From the NCBI GenBank assembly GCA_023415035.1, contig JAEZLX010000046.1:1-32901 (forward strand): 32,901 nt of DNA, written 5' to 3'. Source of the stretch: Pseudomonadota bacterium (GTDB lineage Bacteria > Pseudomonadota > Gammaproteobacteria > Burkholderiales > Burkholderiaceae_C). Below the pieces are notes generated by a model. It was given only the letters and a program-made list of their open reading frames with translations, had not been told where the DNA came from and ran no database searches. The position numbers were made by a program, and so were the translations under genes. Positions 16,138 to 22,576 of this stretch are shown piece by piece; the first letter of the stretch is position 1; each line of letters opens with the position of its first letter.

Positions 16138-17178
16138 TTACTTGGCGGGCGCCTCGCGCCCCAGGACTTCCTCTTCCATCAGGAGGTAGGTGTTGTACGC
16201 ATTCATGCGGTTGGCCGGGCCGAACATGGGGATGTGTTCGAAGGCGGACCAGTCGGTGCTGGCGTATGCTTCCTCAAACGGCACAAAGTCCTGCACGGCC
16301 TTGCCCATGGTTGCGCGCAGGTGGCGCAGGTAGTCGCGCGTGATGCCGATGTCGCGCGCCGGATCGCGTGAGACACGGCCGTGACCGGGCACGACCACGG
16401 CGGCATCGCGGGCCAGCAGGTTGTCGAGCGAGCGGATCCACTGGCTGCTGTCGGCCTTGCCGACGAAGGGCAGGCGGCCGTTGAAGAACAGGTCGCCGGC
16501 AAAGAGCAGCCGCTCCGACGGGACGAAGACCGTGAGGTCCTCGGGCGTGTGCGAGGGACCGACATGGTCGATGAGGAACTCGACGCCGCCGCGCTCGAAG
16601 CGGTACGGGCCGTTGACCCAGTCGTCGGCTGGCACGAGCCCGGTGGCCTCATCGATCCACGGGGCCAGGTCGGTACGCGAAGCCTCCAGCCGCAGACGAG
16701 CGGTGTCGGATTGCAGGTACTCGCGACCGCGTTCGTGGGCGATGATGCGGGCGCCGCGCGCCTTGAACACCTGCAGGCCGTAGATGTGGTCGGCGTGGTA
16801 GTGCGTGACGACGACATCGGTGACGGGCTTGTCGGTCAGTTGCGCGATGGCCTTGAGCAGCCGCTCGGCCATGCGGGGCGAACCCAGGGCATCGACCACG
16901 ACGACACCGCCAGGCGTGATGACGAAACCGGCGTTGCTGATGAAGTTCTGGTTCTGCGGCGAACCCAGCTGTGTCAGCCCCTCGGCGTAGTAGCCGTGGG
17001 GGCTGACCTGCTGCAGGTTCAGCGGCGGTTGCTCGTCGTCGGCCGCGTGCGCCGGCAGGGCGAATGCCTGCGCCAGCGAGGCCAGGGCCATGACGGTCAC
17101 ACGCTGCCAGCGCAGCATCCGCAGGAACGGGAAAAAGGCAAGGGCGGACGCCCGGTGCCGGGTCAGCCATCGGCTCAT
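16138..17178 (-). CDS. Secreted metallo-beta-lactamase-fold hydrolase
   Basis: The 346-residue protein has an N-terminal export signal ending near LPAHAADDEQ (about residue 45). The metal-binding motif HYHADH is at residues 126-131, with further ligands His210 (GPSHTPED), Asp229 (FAGDLFF) and His266 (PGHG). The binuclear zinc site is thus complete. The ATG at 17178 is supported by AGGAG about 7 nt upstream. Relatives with a signal peptide include SoxH-like and quinoprotein-associated zinc hydrolases; substrate specificity cannot be read from the sequence, and a role as an antibiotic lactamase is not implied. The gene stands alone, upstream of a Fur-like site about 110 bp away. Confidence 0.82.
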   Translation of the reverse strand: MSRWLTRHRASALAFFPFLRMLRWQRVTVMALASLAQAFALPAHAADDEQPPLNLQQVSPHGYYAEGLTQLGSPQNQNFISNAGFVITPGGVVVVDALGSPRMAERLLKAIAQLTDKPVTDVVVTHYHADHIYGLQVFKARGARIIAHERGREYLQSDTARLRLEASRTDLAPWIDEATGLVPADDWVNGPYRFERGGVEFLIDHVGPSHTPEDLTVFVPSERLLFAGDLFFNGRLPFVGKADSSQWIRSLDNLLARDAAVVVPGHGRVSRDPARDIGITRDYLRHLRATMGKAVQDFVPFEEAYASTDWSAFEHIPMFGPANRMNAYNTYLLMEEEVLGREAPAK

Positions 17179-17288
17179 GCAGGTCTCCTGGATGTTCTGG
17201 GGTGTCGTTTCCCCACTTATATCACCTATTGCTTATATGAGGAGTCATGAGCCTGCCGCAGACTGAGCCGGCCAGACACATTTTGTTA

Positions 17289-17318
17289 TTGAGAATGATT
17301 TTCGTTTGTGTATATAAT
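17289..17318 (+). promoter_or_regulatory. Rightward promoter overlapped by a Fur-like box
   Basis: TTGAGA (17289-17294) and TATAAT (17313-17318) are spaced by 18 bp. The overlapping 15-mer TGAGAATGATTTTCG (17290-17304) matches the 7-1-7 Fur pattern TGATAAT-N-ATTATCA at 11 of 14 fixed positions. Such an overlap is the normal arrangement for iron repression. Transcription would start near 17325, but no ordinary gene lies downstream on this strand. The box could alternatively control the leftward hydrolase gene. Confidence 0.5.
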
Positions 17319-17324
17319 GCATCC

Positions 17325-17423
17325 ATGGCAACGGCGGTGACGGATGTCGATCCTGAACCGACACGCCGCTTCTCATCGTGGGGCGACCCGGGGTGTTGCG
17401 TACATCCAGGTCGTTTTTGCTAG
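17325..17423 (+). CDS. Possible 32-codon small ORF downstream of the Fur-like promoter
   Basis: ATG 17325 coincides with the predicted transcription start, so translation would be leaderless. The frame encodes 32 residues (MATAVTDVDPEPTRRFSSWG, then DPGCCVHPGRFC) and stops at TAG 17421-17423. In the same frame a longer version starts at ATG 17247, which would need another promoter. The end has three cysteines and a histidine. No family is recognised; the transcript could equally be a non-coding RNA. Confidence 0.2.
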   Translation: MATAVTDVDPEPTRRFSSWGDPGCCVHPGRFC

Positions 17424-17500
17424 CCAGCCGCTTGTGCGGCAAGCCATGCTTTTTTTGCCCTACGGCACGATACCGCCGCACCGGCCTCGGGGAGTGCTTC

Positions 17501-17538
17501 CCGGACAAGGACCACCGGCCAAGGCGGTCCCCGTCCGG
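17501..17538 (-). terminator. Strong stem-loop downstream of the cytochrome c peroxidase gene
   Basis: CCGGAC (17501-17506) pairs with GTCCGG (17533-17538) and GGACCACC (17509-17516) with GGCGGTCC (17523-17530, one mismatch), separated by a 2/2 internal loop. It lies 15 bp beyond the peroxidase stop. There is no T run on the leftward side, so it may be an mRNA 3' stabiliser or an atypical terminator. Confidence 0.4.
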
Positions 17539-17553
17539 ATCATGGCATCGCGC

Positions 17554-18561
17554 TCAGTCGAAGGGGCGCGGCTTGGGGGTCTTGTCGCTCGAGGGCGGCA
17601 GGATGGGCAGCGTGAACTGGGGCTGCTGGCCGGTCAGGGTCTTGAGGAATGCCACGATTTTCGCGTTCTCGTCAGGCGTGAACTCGCGGCCCAGTTGCAG
17701 GCGGCCCATCACGTCCACGGCCTGCGTCAGCGTCTCGGCCTCGCCGTCGTGGAAGTAGGGGTAGGTCAGCTCCACATTGCGCAGTGTTGGCACCTTGAAA
17801 TTGAGGCGGTCAGCGTCCTTGCCGGTGACCTCGACGCGGCCCTGGGCGGTGTTGGCCGTCTTGTAGGGCTGCACCAGGCCCATCTTCTGGAACGAGTTGC
17901 CACCGAAATTGGGTCCGTTGTGGCAGGCCACGCAGCCGCTTTCCTTGAACAGCCTGTAGCCTTCCAGCTCATCCTTGGTCAGCGCGGTCTTGTCGCCGTC
18001 GAGCCACTGGTCAAAGCGCGAGTTGGGCGTGACCAGCGTCTCCTCGAAGGCGGCGATGGCGGTCGTGACTTCGTCGATGGTCAGCTGGTCGGTCTTGAAG
18101 ACCTGCTTGAACTCCTCGACATAACCGGGAATGGAGCGCAAGGTTTCGACAGCCAGCTCGTGCGTGAAGGCCATCTCGCCCGGGTTGGCGATGGGGCCGC
18201 CCGCCTGCTCCTTCAGATCCTTGGCGCGGCCGTCCCAGAACTGGGCCAGGTTCATGCGCGAGTTGAGCACCGTGGGCGAGTTGATGGGGCCGCGCTGCCA
18301 GTTGTGACCGATCGAGGTCTTGAGGTTGTCGGAGCCGCCCATGCTGAGGTTGTGGCAGCTGTTGCACGATATGAAGCCGGACCTGGAGAGCCGGGGATCG
18401 AAAAACAGCTTCTTCCCGAGTTCGACCGCAGCCGGATTGACGGCCTTCGGGGCGGGAACGGGGGAAACCGGTTCGTCGGATTGCGCGACGGCAGCCATGC
18501 TGCTGCCCAGCGTGGCGGCGGCAGCGATGGCACGCAGGGTCCAGGCGATCTTGGGAGTCAT
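17554..18561 (-). CDS. Di-haem cytochrome c peroxidase
   Basis: The 335-residue periplasmic protein starts with a signal sequence ending near SMAAVAQS (about residue 28). Haem motif 1 is CNSCH at residues 66-70, and motif 2 is CVACH at 210-214. The order and spacing, with the segment SPTVLNSRMNLAQFWDGRA between them, are those of bacterial di-haem peroxidases of the CcpA/MauG family. These reduce hydrogen peroxide to water with electrons from small c-type cytochromes. The start at 18561 places the signal peptide at the N-terminus; an in-frame extension to 18651 adds 30 residues that do not look like protein of this family. An FNR/ANR-type box lies about 120 bp upstream. Confidence 0.9.
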   Translation of the reverse strand: MTPKIAWTLRAIAAAATLGSSMAAVAQSDEPVSPVPAPKAVNPAAVELGKKLFFDPRLSRSGFISCNSCHNLSMGGSDNLKTSIGHNWQRGPINSPTVLNSRMNLAQFWDGRAKDLKEQAGGPIANPGEMAFTHELAVETLRSIPGYVEEFKQVFKTDQLTIDEVTTAIAAFEETLVTPNSRFDQWLDGDKTALTKDELEGYRLFKESGCVACHNGPNFGGNSFQKMGLVQPYKTANTAQGRVEVTGKDADRLNFKVPTLRNVELTYPYFHDGEAETLTQAVDVMGRLQLGREFTPDENAKIVAFLKTLTGQQPQFTLPILPPSSDKTPKPRPFD

Positions 18562-18678
18562 GGGGTTCTCGCTTTCTGTGTGGAGTTCTCGTATGCACCG
18601 GGCTTTCTGTGGCGGCATTCGCGTCCGCAGACGGGAAGCCCGGTACCCCAATCGTCTAAGGGTTAACCCGTGATCGTG

Positions 18679-18692
18679 TTGACCTGAGTCAA
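18679..18692 (-). promoter_or_regulatory. FNR/ANR-type binding site upstream of the peroxidase gene
   Basis: TTGACCTGAGTCAA is a 14-bp palindrome of the form TTGAC-N4-GTCAA, close to the FNR/ANR consensus TTGAT-N4-ATCAA. It is centred about 125 bp upstream of the peroxidase ATG. Low-oxygen activation of cytochrome c peroxidase by such regulators is established in other proteobacteria. A second palindrome, GGGTTAACCC (18660-18669), lies between it and the gene. Confidence 0.6.
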
Positions 18693-18774
18693 CGGGGGAG
18701 CGCAGCCTGATAGGGGTTGGCTATGAATGAGATAGCGGTTTTGCTATCGTGGCCGGCGCCGGGTGGAAGGCCTT

Positions 18775-19254
18775 TCAGCGGCGTGGTGCGCGTCGCAACA
18801 GGAAGTTGAGCGGCGGGCCGTCGGCGGGGCCGGCCGGATGCCGGATGCCGCGGATCTCGTCGCCGCAGGCAGCGGGTGGCAGGCTGCCGATCCAGGCGGC
18901 ATCGATGCGCACACCGTCGGCCGATTCGTCGAGCGCGAATTCGCCGTCGTCCACGTCGCCGGAGACGAGCGCCTGTAGGTCGTTGCCGGGGCCGCTGCGC
19001 TTGAGATGGCCGCGCACACCACCGGTATATTCGGGGTGAGGCTCGAAGAGCACCGCACCGGTGGACGCCGGCCGCGACTCGTCACCGCCTTCGGGCCAGA
19101 GAGACAGCTGCCAGAGGCCGTAGAGCCGATCCGGCTCGACATCGCCTTGCAGCAGGCAGTGGGCGCCGCCGGTGGTCTGGCTGCTGGCGGGCACAGGCCA
19201 GCCGGACAGCAGGCCGACCGTCAGGGCCAGTGAGGCCGGGAGCAGGGCCTTCAT
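18775..19254 (-). CDS. Small secreted protein of unknown function
   Basis: The 159-residue product begins MKALLPASLALTVGLLSGWP, a clear signal peptide with a likely cut near ASSQ. The mature part has two cysteines (AHCLLQGD; PPAACGDE), which could form a disulfide, and a repeated pattern of polar beta-like segments. The ATG overlaps the rep stop codon by ATGA (19254-19251), so translation is probably coupled to rep. No known domain is recognised. A 6-bp hairpin (GATAGC / GCTATC, 18731-18748) lies downstream without a T run. Reality of the gene is supported by the signal peptide and the coupling; function is unknown. Confidence 0.7.
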   Translation of the reverse strand: MKALLPASLALTVGLLSGWPVPASSQTTGGAHCLLQGDVEPDRLYGLWQLSLWPEGGDESRPASTGAVLFEPHPEYTGGVRGHLKRSGPGNDLQALVSGDVDDGEFALDESADGVRIDAAWIGSLPPAACGDEIRGIRHPAGPADGPPLNFLLRRAPRR

Positions 19255-21305
19255 GGCGTTTCCACCCGGGTGGCGGCGCGCTGCGCGAACTCCGCCCGCA
19301 GGGCACGCAGCTTTTCGCGCGGATCTTCCTTGACGGTGGCCTTGTCCAGGCCCATCTCGGCGATGAAGCGGCTCTGCTGTCCGGGAATGCTCTCGCGCCC
19401 CTTCTTGCGGCGCTTGAGCCAGCTCACGGCCAGGGTGCGCTGCGCGCGCGTGATGCCCACGTACATGAGGCGGCGCTCTTCCTGGATGCGCTGCGCGATG
19501 GCCTCGGCAGGGAGATCGGTGTCGGCGTCGTCGGTCTTGAAGGGCAGCAGGCCCTCGTTCACGCCGGCCAGGATCACGTGCGGCCATTCCAGACCCTTGG
19601 ACGCATGGAGCGTCGAGAGGGTGACCACGTTCTGGTCCTGCTCGCGCTCGCTCAGGGTCGAGATCAGGGCGATGGTTTGCACGACTTCAAGCACCGTCTT
19701 GCGTTCGGTGGCTTCCTCGGCACCCGTCTGGTCGGTCACCTGGCCGCCGCAGCGCCCGGCGACCCAGTCGCAGAAGTCGATCACGTTGCCCCAGCGTGCG
19801 GCGGCGACCTTCTCGTTGTCGTCGTTGTCGTACAGGTGCTGCTCGTAGCCGATTTCCTTGAGCCAGTCGTCGAGGAAGGTGCGGGCTGCCTCGGCGCCCA
19901 CCGTGTGGCGGGCGCGGTATTCGAGATCGTTGACCAGGCGCCCAAACTCGTGCAACGTGGTGATGGCACGGCCGCTGACCGCGCTGGGCAGCGAGTGCGA
20001 GAACAGGGCTTCGAACAGGCTGAGCTTGTACTGCGTGGCGAAGGTGCCCAGTTGCTGCAGCGTGGTGTGGCCGATGCCGCGCTTGGGTGTGGTGGCCGCG
20101 CGCACGAAGGCCGGATCGTCGTTGTTGTTGACCAGCAGCCGCATCCATGCGCACAGGTCGCGGATTTCGGCCTTGTCGAAAAAGCTCTGGCCGCCCGAGA
20201 CCTTGTAGGGAATCTGCGCGCGGCGCAGCGCCTGCTCGAACGAGCGGGCCTGGTGGTTGGCACGGTAGAGGATGGCGAAGTCGCGCCACTCCTTGTGCTT
20301 GCTGTTGGCGCGCAGGCTCTGGATGCGCGCGACGGCGCGCTCGGCCTCGTGTTCCTCGTTGTCGGCGTCCACCACGCGCACCGGCTCGCCTTCGCCCAGG
20401 TCGCTCCACAGCGTTTTGGGAAACAGCTTGGGGTTGGGGCCGATGACGTTGTTGGCGGCGCGCAGGATGGCGCTGGTGGAGCGGTAGTTCTGCTCCAGCT
20501 TGATGACCTTGAGCTGCGGGAAATCGACCGGCAGGCGCTTGAGGTTGTCCAGCGTGGCGCCACGCCAGCCGTAGATCGACTGGTCGTCGTCGCCCACGGC
20601 GGTGAAGCGCGCGCGTTCGCCCACCAGCAGCTTGAGCAGCTCGTACTGCGTGGCGTTGGTGTCCTGATATTCGTCCACCAGCACGTGGCCGAGCTTTTGC
20701 TGCCACTTCTCGCGCACCTCGGGGTATTCGCCCAGCAGCTTGAGCGGCAGTCGGATCAGGTCGTCGAAGTCGACGCTCTGGTAGGCCGTCAGGCGCTCTT
20801 CGTAGCGCGCCATGATCGCGGCGATCTGGCGTTCGTTTTCGTCCTTGGCCTGGCGAATGGCGTCGGCGGCGCTCATGCCGGCGCCCTTCCAGGCACTGAT
20901 CGTCCACTGCCAGCCGCGTGCGGTGGCGGCGTCGGTGGTGCCGCCGCAGTCCTTGAGCAGGCTGGTGATGTCGTCGGTGTCGAGGATGGAGAACTGGGGC
21001 TTGAGCCCCAGCACCTGCCCGTCCTCGCGCAGCAGGCGCACGCCCAGTGCATGGAAGGTGCAGATGAGCACCTTCTTCGCGTCGCGGCCGACGAGGTGGC
21101 CGGCGCGCTCGCGCATTTCGGCGGCGGCCTTGTTGGTGAAGGTGATGGCCGCAATGCGTTCGGCGGGAAGGCCGGCCTGGATGAGACGCGCGATCTTGTG
21201 CGTGATCACGCGCGTCTTGCCTGAGCCGGCGCCGGCCAGGACCAGGCTGGGGCCCGAGAGATGATTGACGGCTTCGAGTTGGGCGAGATTCAGACCGGCG
21301 GACAT
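19251..21305 (-). CDS. rep: ATP-dependent DNA helicase Rep (UvrD/PcrA superfamily 1A)
   Basis: The 684-residue protein has the SF1A motifs in order: Walker A AGAGSGKT (residues 24-31), motif Ia TFTNKAAAEM, Walker B LVDEYQDT, motif III GDDDQSIYGWRGA, motif IV LEQNYRS, motif V TLHASKGLEW, and motif VI EERRLMYVGITRAQ. Length and local sequence (FTNKAA, NEEHEAER, PYKISGG-like, TPKRGIG) match Rep (673 aa in E. coli) better than UvrD. Rep is a 3'-5' helicase that helps forks pass protein blocks and supports restart with PriC or PriA. The ATG at 21305 lacks a clear ribosome binding site. The gene is divergent from the transporter 56 bp away. Confidence 0.88.
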   Translation of the reverse strand: MSAGLNLAQLEAVNHLSGPSLVLAGAGSGKTRVITHKIARLIQAGLPAERIAAITFTNKAAAEMRERAGHLVGRDAKKVLICTFHALGVRLLREDGQVLGLKPQFSILDTDDITSLLKDCGGTTDAATARGWQWTISAWKGAGMSAADAIRQAKDENERQIAAIMARYEERLTAYQSVDFDDLIRLPLKLLGEYPEVREKWQQKLGHVLVDEYQDTNATQYELLKLLVGERARFTAVGDDDQSIYGWRGATLDNLKRLPVDFPQLKVIKLEQNYRSTSAILRAANNVIGPNPKLFPKTLWSDLGEGEPVRVVDADNEEHEAERAVARIQSLRANSKHKEWRDFAILYRANHQARSFEQALRRAQIPYKVSGGQSFFDKAEIRDLCAWMRLLVNNNDDPAFVRAATTPKRGIGHTTLQQLGTFATQYKLSLFEALFSHSLPSAVSGRAITTLHEFGRLVNDLEYRARHTVGAEAARTFLDDWLKEIGYEQHLYDNDDNEKVAAARWGNVIDFCDWVAGRCGGQVTDQTGAEEATERKTVLEVVQTIALISTLSEREQDQNVVTLSTLHASKGLEWPHVILAGVNEGLLPFKTDDADTDLPAEAIAQRIQEERRLMYVGITRAQRTLAVSWLKRRKKGRESIPGQQSRFIAEMGLDKATVKEDPREKLRALRAEFAQRAATRVETP

Positions 21306-21361
21306 GAGCGAGCTTCAGGCAACGGGCAATCATACCGGCCCGCTCCTGAGACAATCGCGGC

Positions 21362-22324
21362 GTGCTCCAAATCCTTCTTGTCACCTTCCCCTTCTTCGCC
21401 CTGGTGCTGGCCGGTTTCGTCGCCGCCTACCGCCGGCTGCTGCCGCTGGAGGCGATCCCCGGCCTGAACAGTTTCGTGCTGTTCTTCGCGCTGCCGGCGA
21501 TGCTCTACCGCTTCGGTTCGACGACGCCGATCGCGCAGCTGATGGACGGCTGGGTGGCTGGCGTGTACGTGGCCTGCGCGCTGGTGATGGTGGCGGTGAC
21601 GATCGCGATCACACGCAACAAGCGCATCCGCTGGAACGACGCCTCGTTCGGCGCGCTGGTGGCGGCCTTTCCGAACTCGGGCTTCATGGGCGTGCCGCTG
21701 CTGGTGGCCCTGCTGGGACAGGCGGCCGCGGGCCCGGTGATCCTGCTGATGCTGCTGGACATGGTGGTGACCAGTTCGCTGTGCGTGGCCCTATCGCGCC
21801 TGGACCAGGCCGAGGGGCACGGCGGACAGGCGATGGCCGTGGCCGCCCGCAAGGCGCTGCGCGGTGTGGCGACCAATCCCATGCCCTGGGCCGTGCTGCT
21901 GGGGGCGGCGGCGTCGGCCGCGGAGTTCCGACTGCCCGGACCGGTGCAGCAGACGGTCTGGCTGCTGGCAGACGCGGCCTCGCCGGTGGCCCTGTTCACC
22001 ATTGGCGCGGTACTGGCGCGCTCGCAGCTGCAAGCCAGCCGCCCGATGCCGCTGTCCGACTACGTGCCGGTGGCGGTCCTCAAGCTCCTGGTTCACCCGC
22101 TGCTGGTGTTCGGGGCTGGCTGGCTGGTGATGGCCATGGGCGCACGGCTTAGCCATCTGGCGCTGGTGGCGATGACGCTGACCGCCGCGCTGCCCAGTGC
22201 CAGCAACGTATCCCTGCTGGCCGAGCGCATGGGGGCTGACAACGGCCGCATCGCGCGCATCATCCTCGTGACCACCACCGCGGCCTTCCTGACGTTCTCG
22301 GCCGCTGTTGCCTGCCTGACCTGA
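21362..22324 (+). CDS. AEC (auxin efflux carrier) family transporter
   Basis: The 320-residue protein has about ten hydrophobic helices in two five-helix halves with a hydrophilic middle loop (LSRLDQAEGHGGQAMAVAAR). Typical AEC segments include FALPAMLYR in the second helix, FPNSGFMGVPLL, ALFTIGAVLA, and ALPSASNVSLLAERMG near the end. Members export organic acids such as malate or malonate; the substrate here is unknown. The start is GTG 21362; the upstream gap to rep is 56 bp, so the divergent promoters must overlap. No terminator is evident before the katG control region. Confidence 0.85.
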   Translation: MLQILLVTFPFFALVLAGFVAAYRRLLPLEAIPGLNSFVLFFALPAMLYRFGSTTPIAQLMDGWVAGVYVACALVMVAVTIAITRNKRIRWNDASFGALVAAFPNSGFMGVPLLVALLGQAAAGPVILLMLLDMVVTSSLCVALSRLDQAEGHGGQAMAVAARKALRGVATNPMPWAVLLGAAASAAEFRLPGPVQQTVWLLADAASPVALFTIGAVLARSQLQASRPMPLSDYVPVAVLKLLVHPLLVFGAGWLVMAMGARLSHLALVAMTLTAALPSASNVSLLAERMGADNGRIARIILVTTTAAFLTFSAAVACLT

Positions 22325-22360
22325 GCGCACGCCACCGCAGTCAGGATGCTGCGGCGCCGC

Positions 22361-22397
22361 ATAGTCCCACGCTATTGAATATATAAAATCAATTTCA
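22361..22397 (+). promoter_or_regulatory. OxyR binding site upstream of katG
   Basis: Four tetrads are spaced exactly by seven bases: ATAG (22361-22364), CTAT (22372-22375), ATAA (22383-22386) and TTCA (22394-22397). This matches the OxyR pattern ATAG-N7-CTAT-N7-ATAG-N7-CTAT at 13 of 16 fixed bases. It ends directly against the -35 hexamer, the arrangement expected for activation by oxidised OxyR. Confidence 0.75.
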
Positions 22398-22426
22398 TGG
22401 ACATTTCAATAGGGAAAATCTAAAGT
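22398..22426 (+). promoter_or_regulatory. katG promoter
   Basis: TGGACA (22398-22403) and TAAAGT (22421-22426) are separated by 17 bp. The -35 matches 5 of 6 and the -10 matches 4 of 6 consensus bases, a weak core promoter that fits dependence on the adjacent OxyR site. The transcript would begin near 22433 and include the small leader ORF. Confidence 0.6.
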
Positions 22427-22453
22427 AGGGGCTCGTCAACACGGAGCGCTGCC

Positions 22454-22531
22454 ATGAGCACTGACCAAAGCGAGACCAGCACCCCCCCCACCTGGCCGGA
22501 CATGCTCGCTGCCCTGGCAGCCGCGTACTGA
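22454..22531 (+). CDS. Possible 25-residue leader peptide upstream of katG
   Basis: ATG 22454 is preceded by GGAG (22443-22446) with a 7-nt spacer. The frame encodes MSTDQSETSTPPTWPDMLAA followed by LAAAY and ends at TGA 22529-22531, 45 bp before the katG start. The ribosome binding site and the position in the 5' transcript make translation plausible. The end WPDMLAALAAAY could form a short amphipathic helix. No family is recognised; it may be a leader peptide or a small protein induced with katG. Confidence 0.4.
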   Translation: MSTDQSETSTPPTWPDMLAALAAAY

Positions 22532-22576
22532 CCGATCGTTTCCAGGCACCCGCCACCTTTCCTACAGGAGATCCCG

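Larger units (their letters stand above)
17179..17553. other. Intergenic region between the hydrolase and cytochrome c peroxidase genes
   Basis: These 375 bp contain no protein gene of normal size. They hold the hydrolase ribosome binding site and possible leftward TATAAG -10 boxes near 17217-17240, a rightward promoter with a Fur-like site (17289-17318), a short ORF (17325-17423), a weak hairpin followed by seven T (17427-17456), and the strong hairpin below the peroxidase gene (17501-17538). Confidence 0.6.

Noticed and set aside
16138..17178. Antibiotic beta-lactamase
   Set aside because: The metal-binding motifs are those of the broad superfamily; nothing specific to class B lactamases was seen.
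17247..17423. A 58-codon frame starting at ATG 17247 behind GAGGAG
   Set aside because: The ribosome binding site is too close to the ATG, the frame runs through the predicted promoter and Fur-like box, and no domain is seen. Only the shorter version from 17325 is kept, at low confidence.
17427..17456. Intrinsic terminator after the short Fur-linked transcript
   Set aside because: The stem is only 5 bp and is separated from the seven T by 5-9 nt. It is mentioned as a possible end but not listed as a terminator.
17344..18666. A 440-codon rightward open frame across the peroxidase gene
   Set aside because: It is antisense to the peroxidase with its haem motifs and signal peptide, and has no recognisable domain.
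19230..21224. A 664-codon rightward open frame opposite rep
   Set aside because: It is antisense to all SF1 helicase motifs of rep and has no protein-like motifs of its own.
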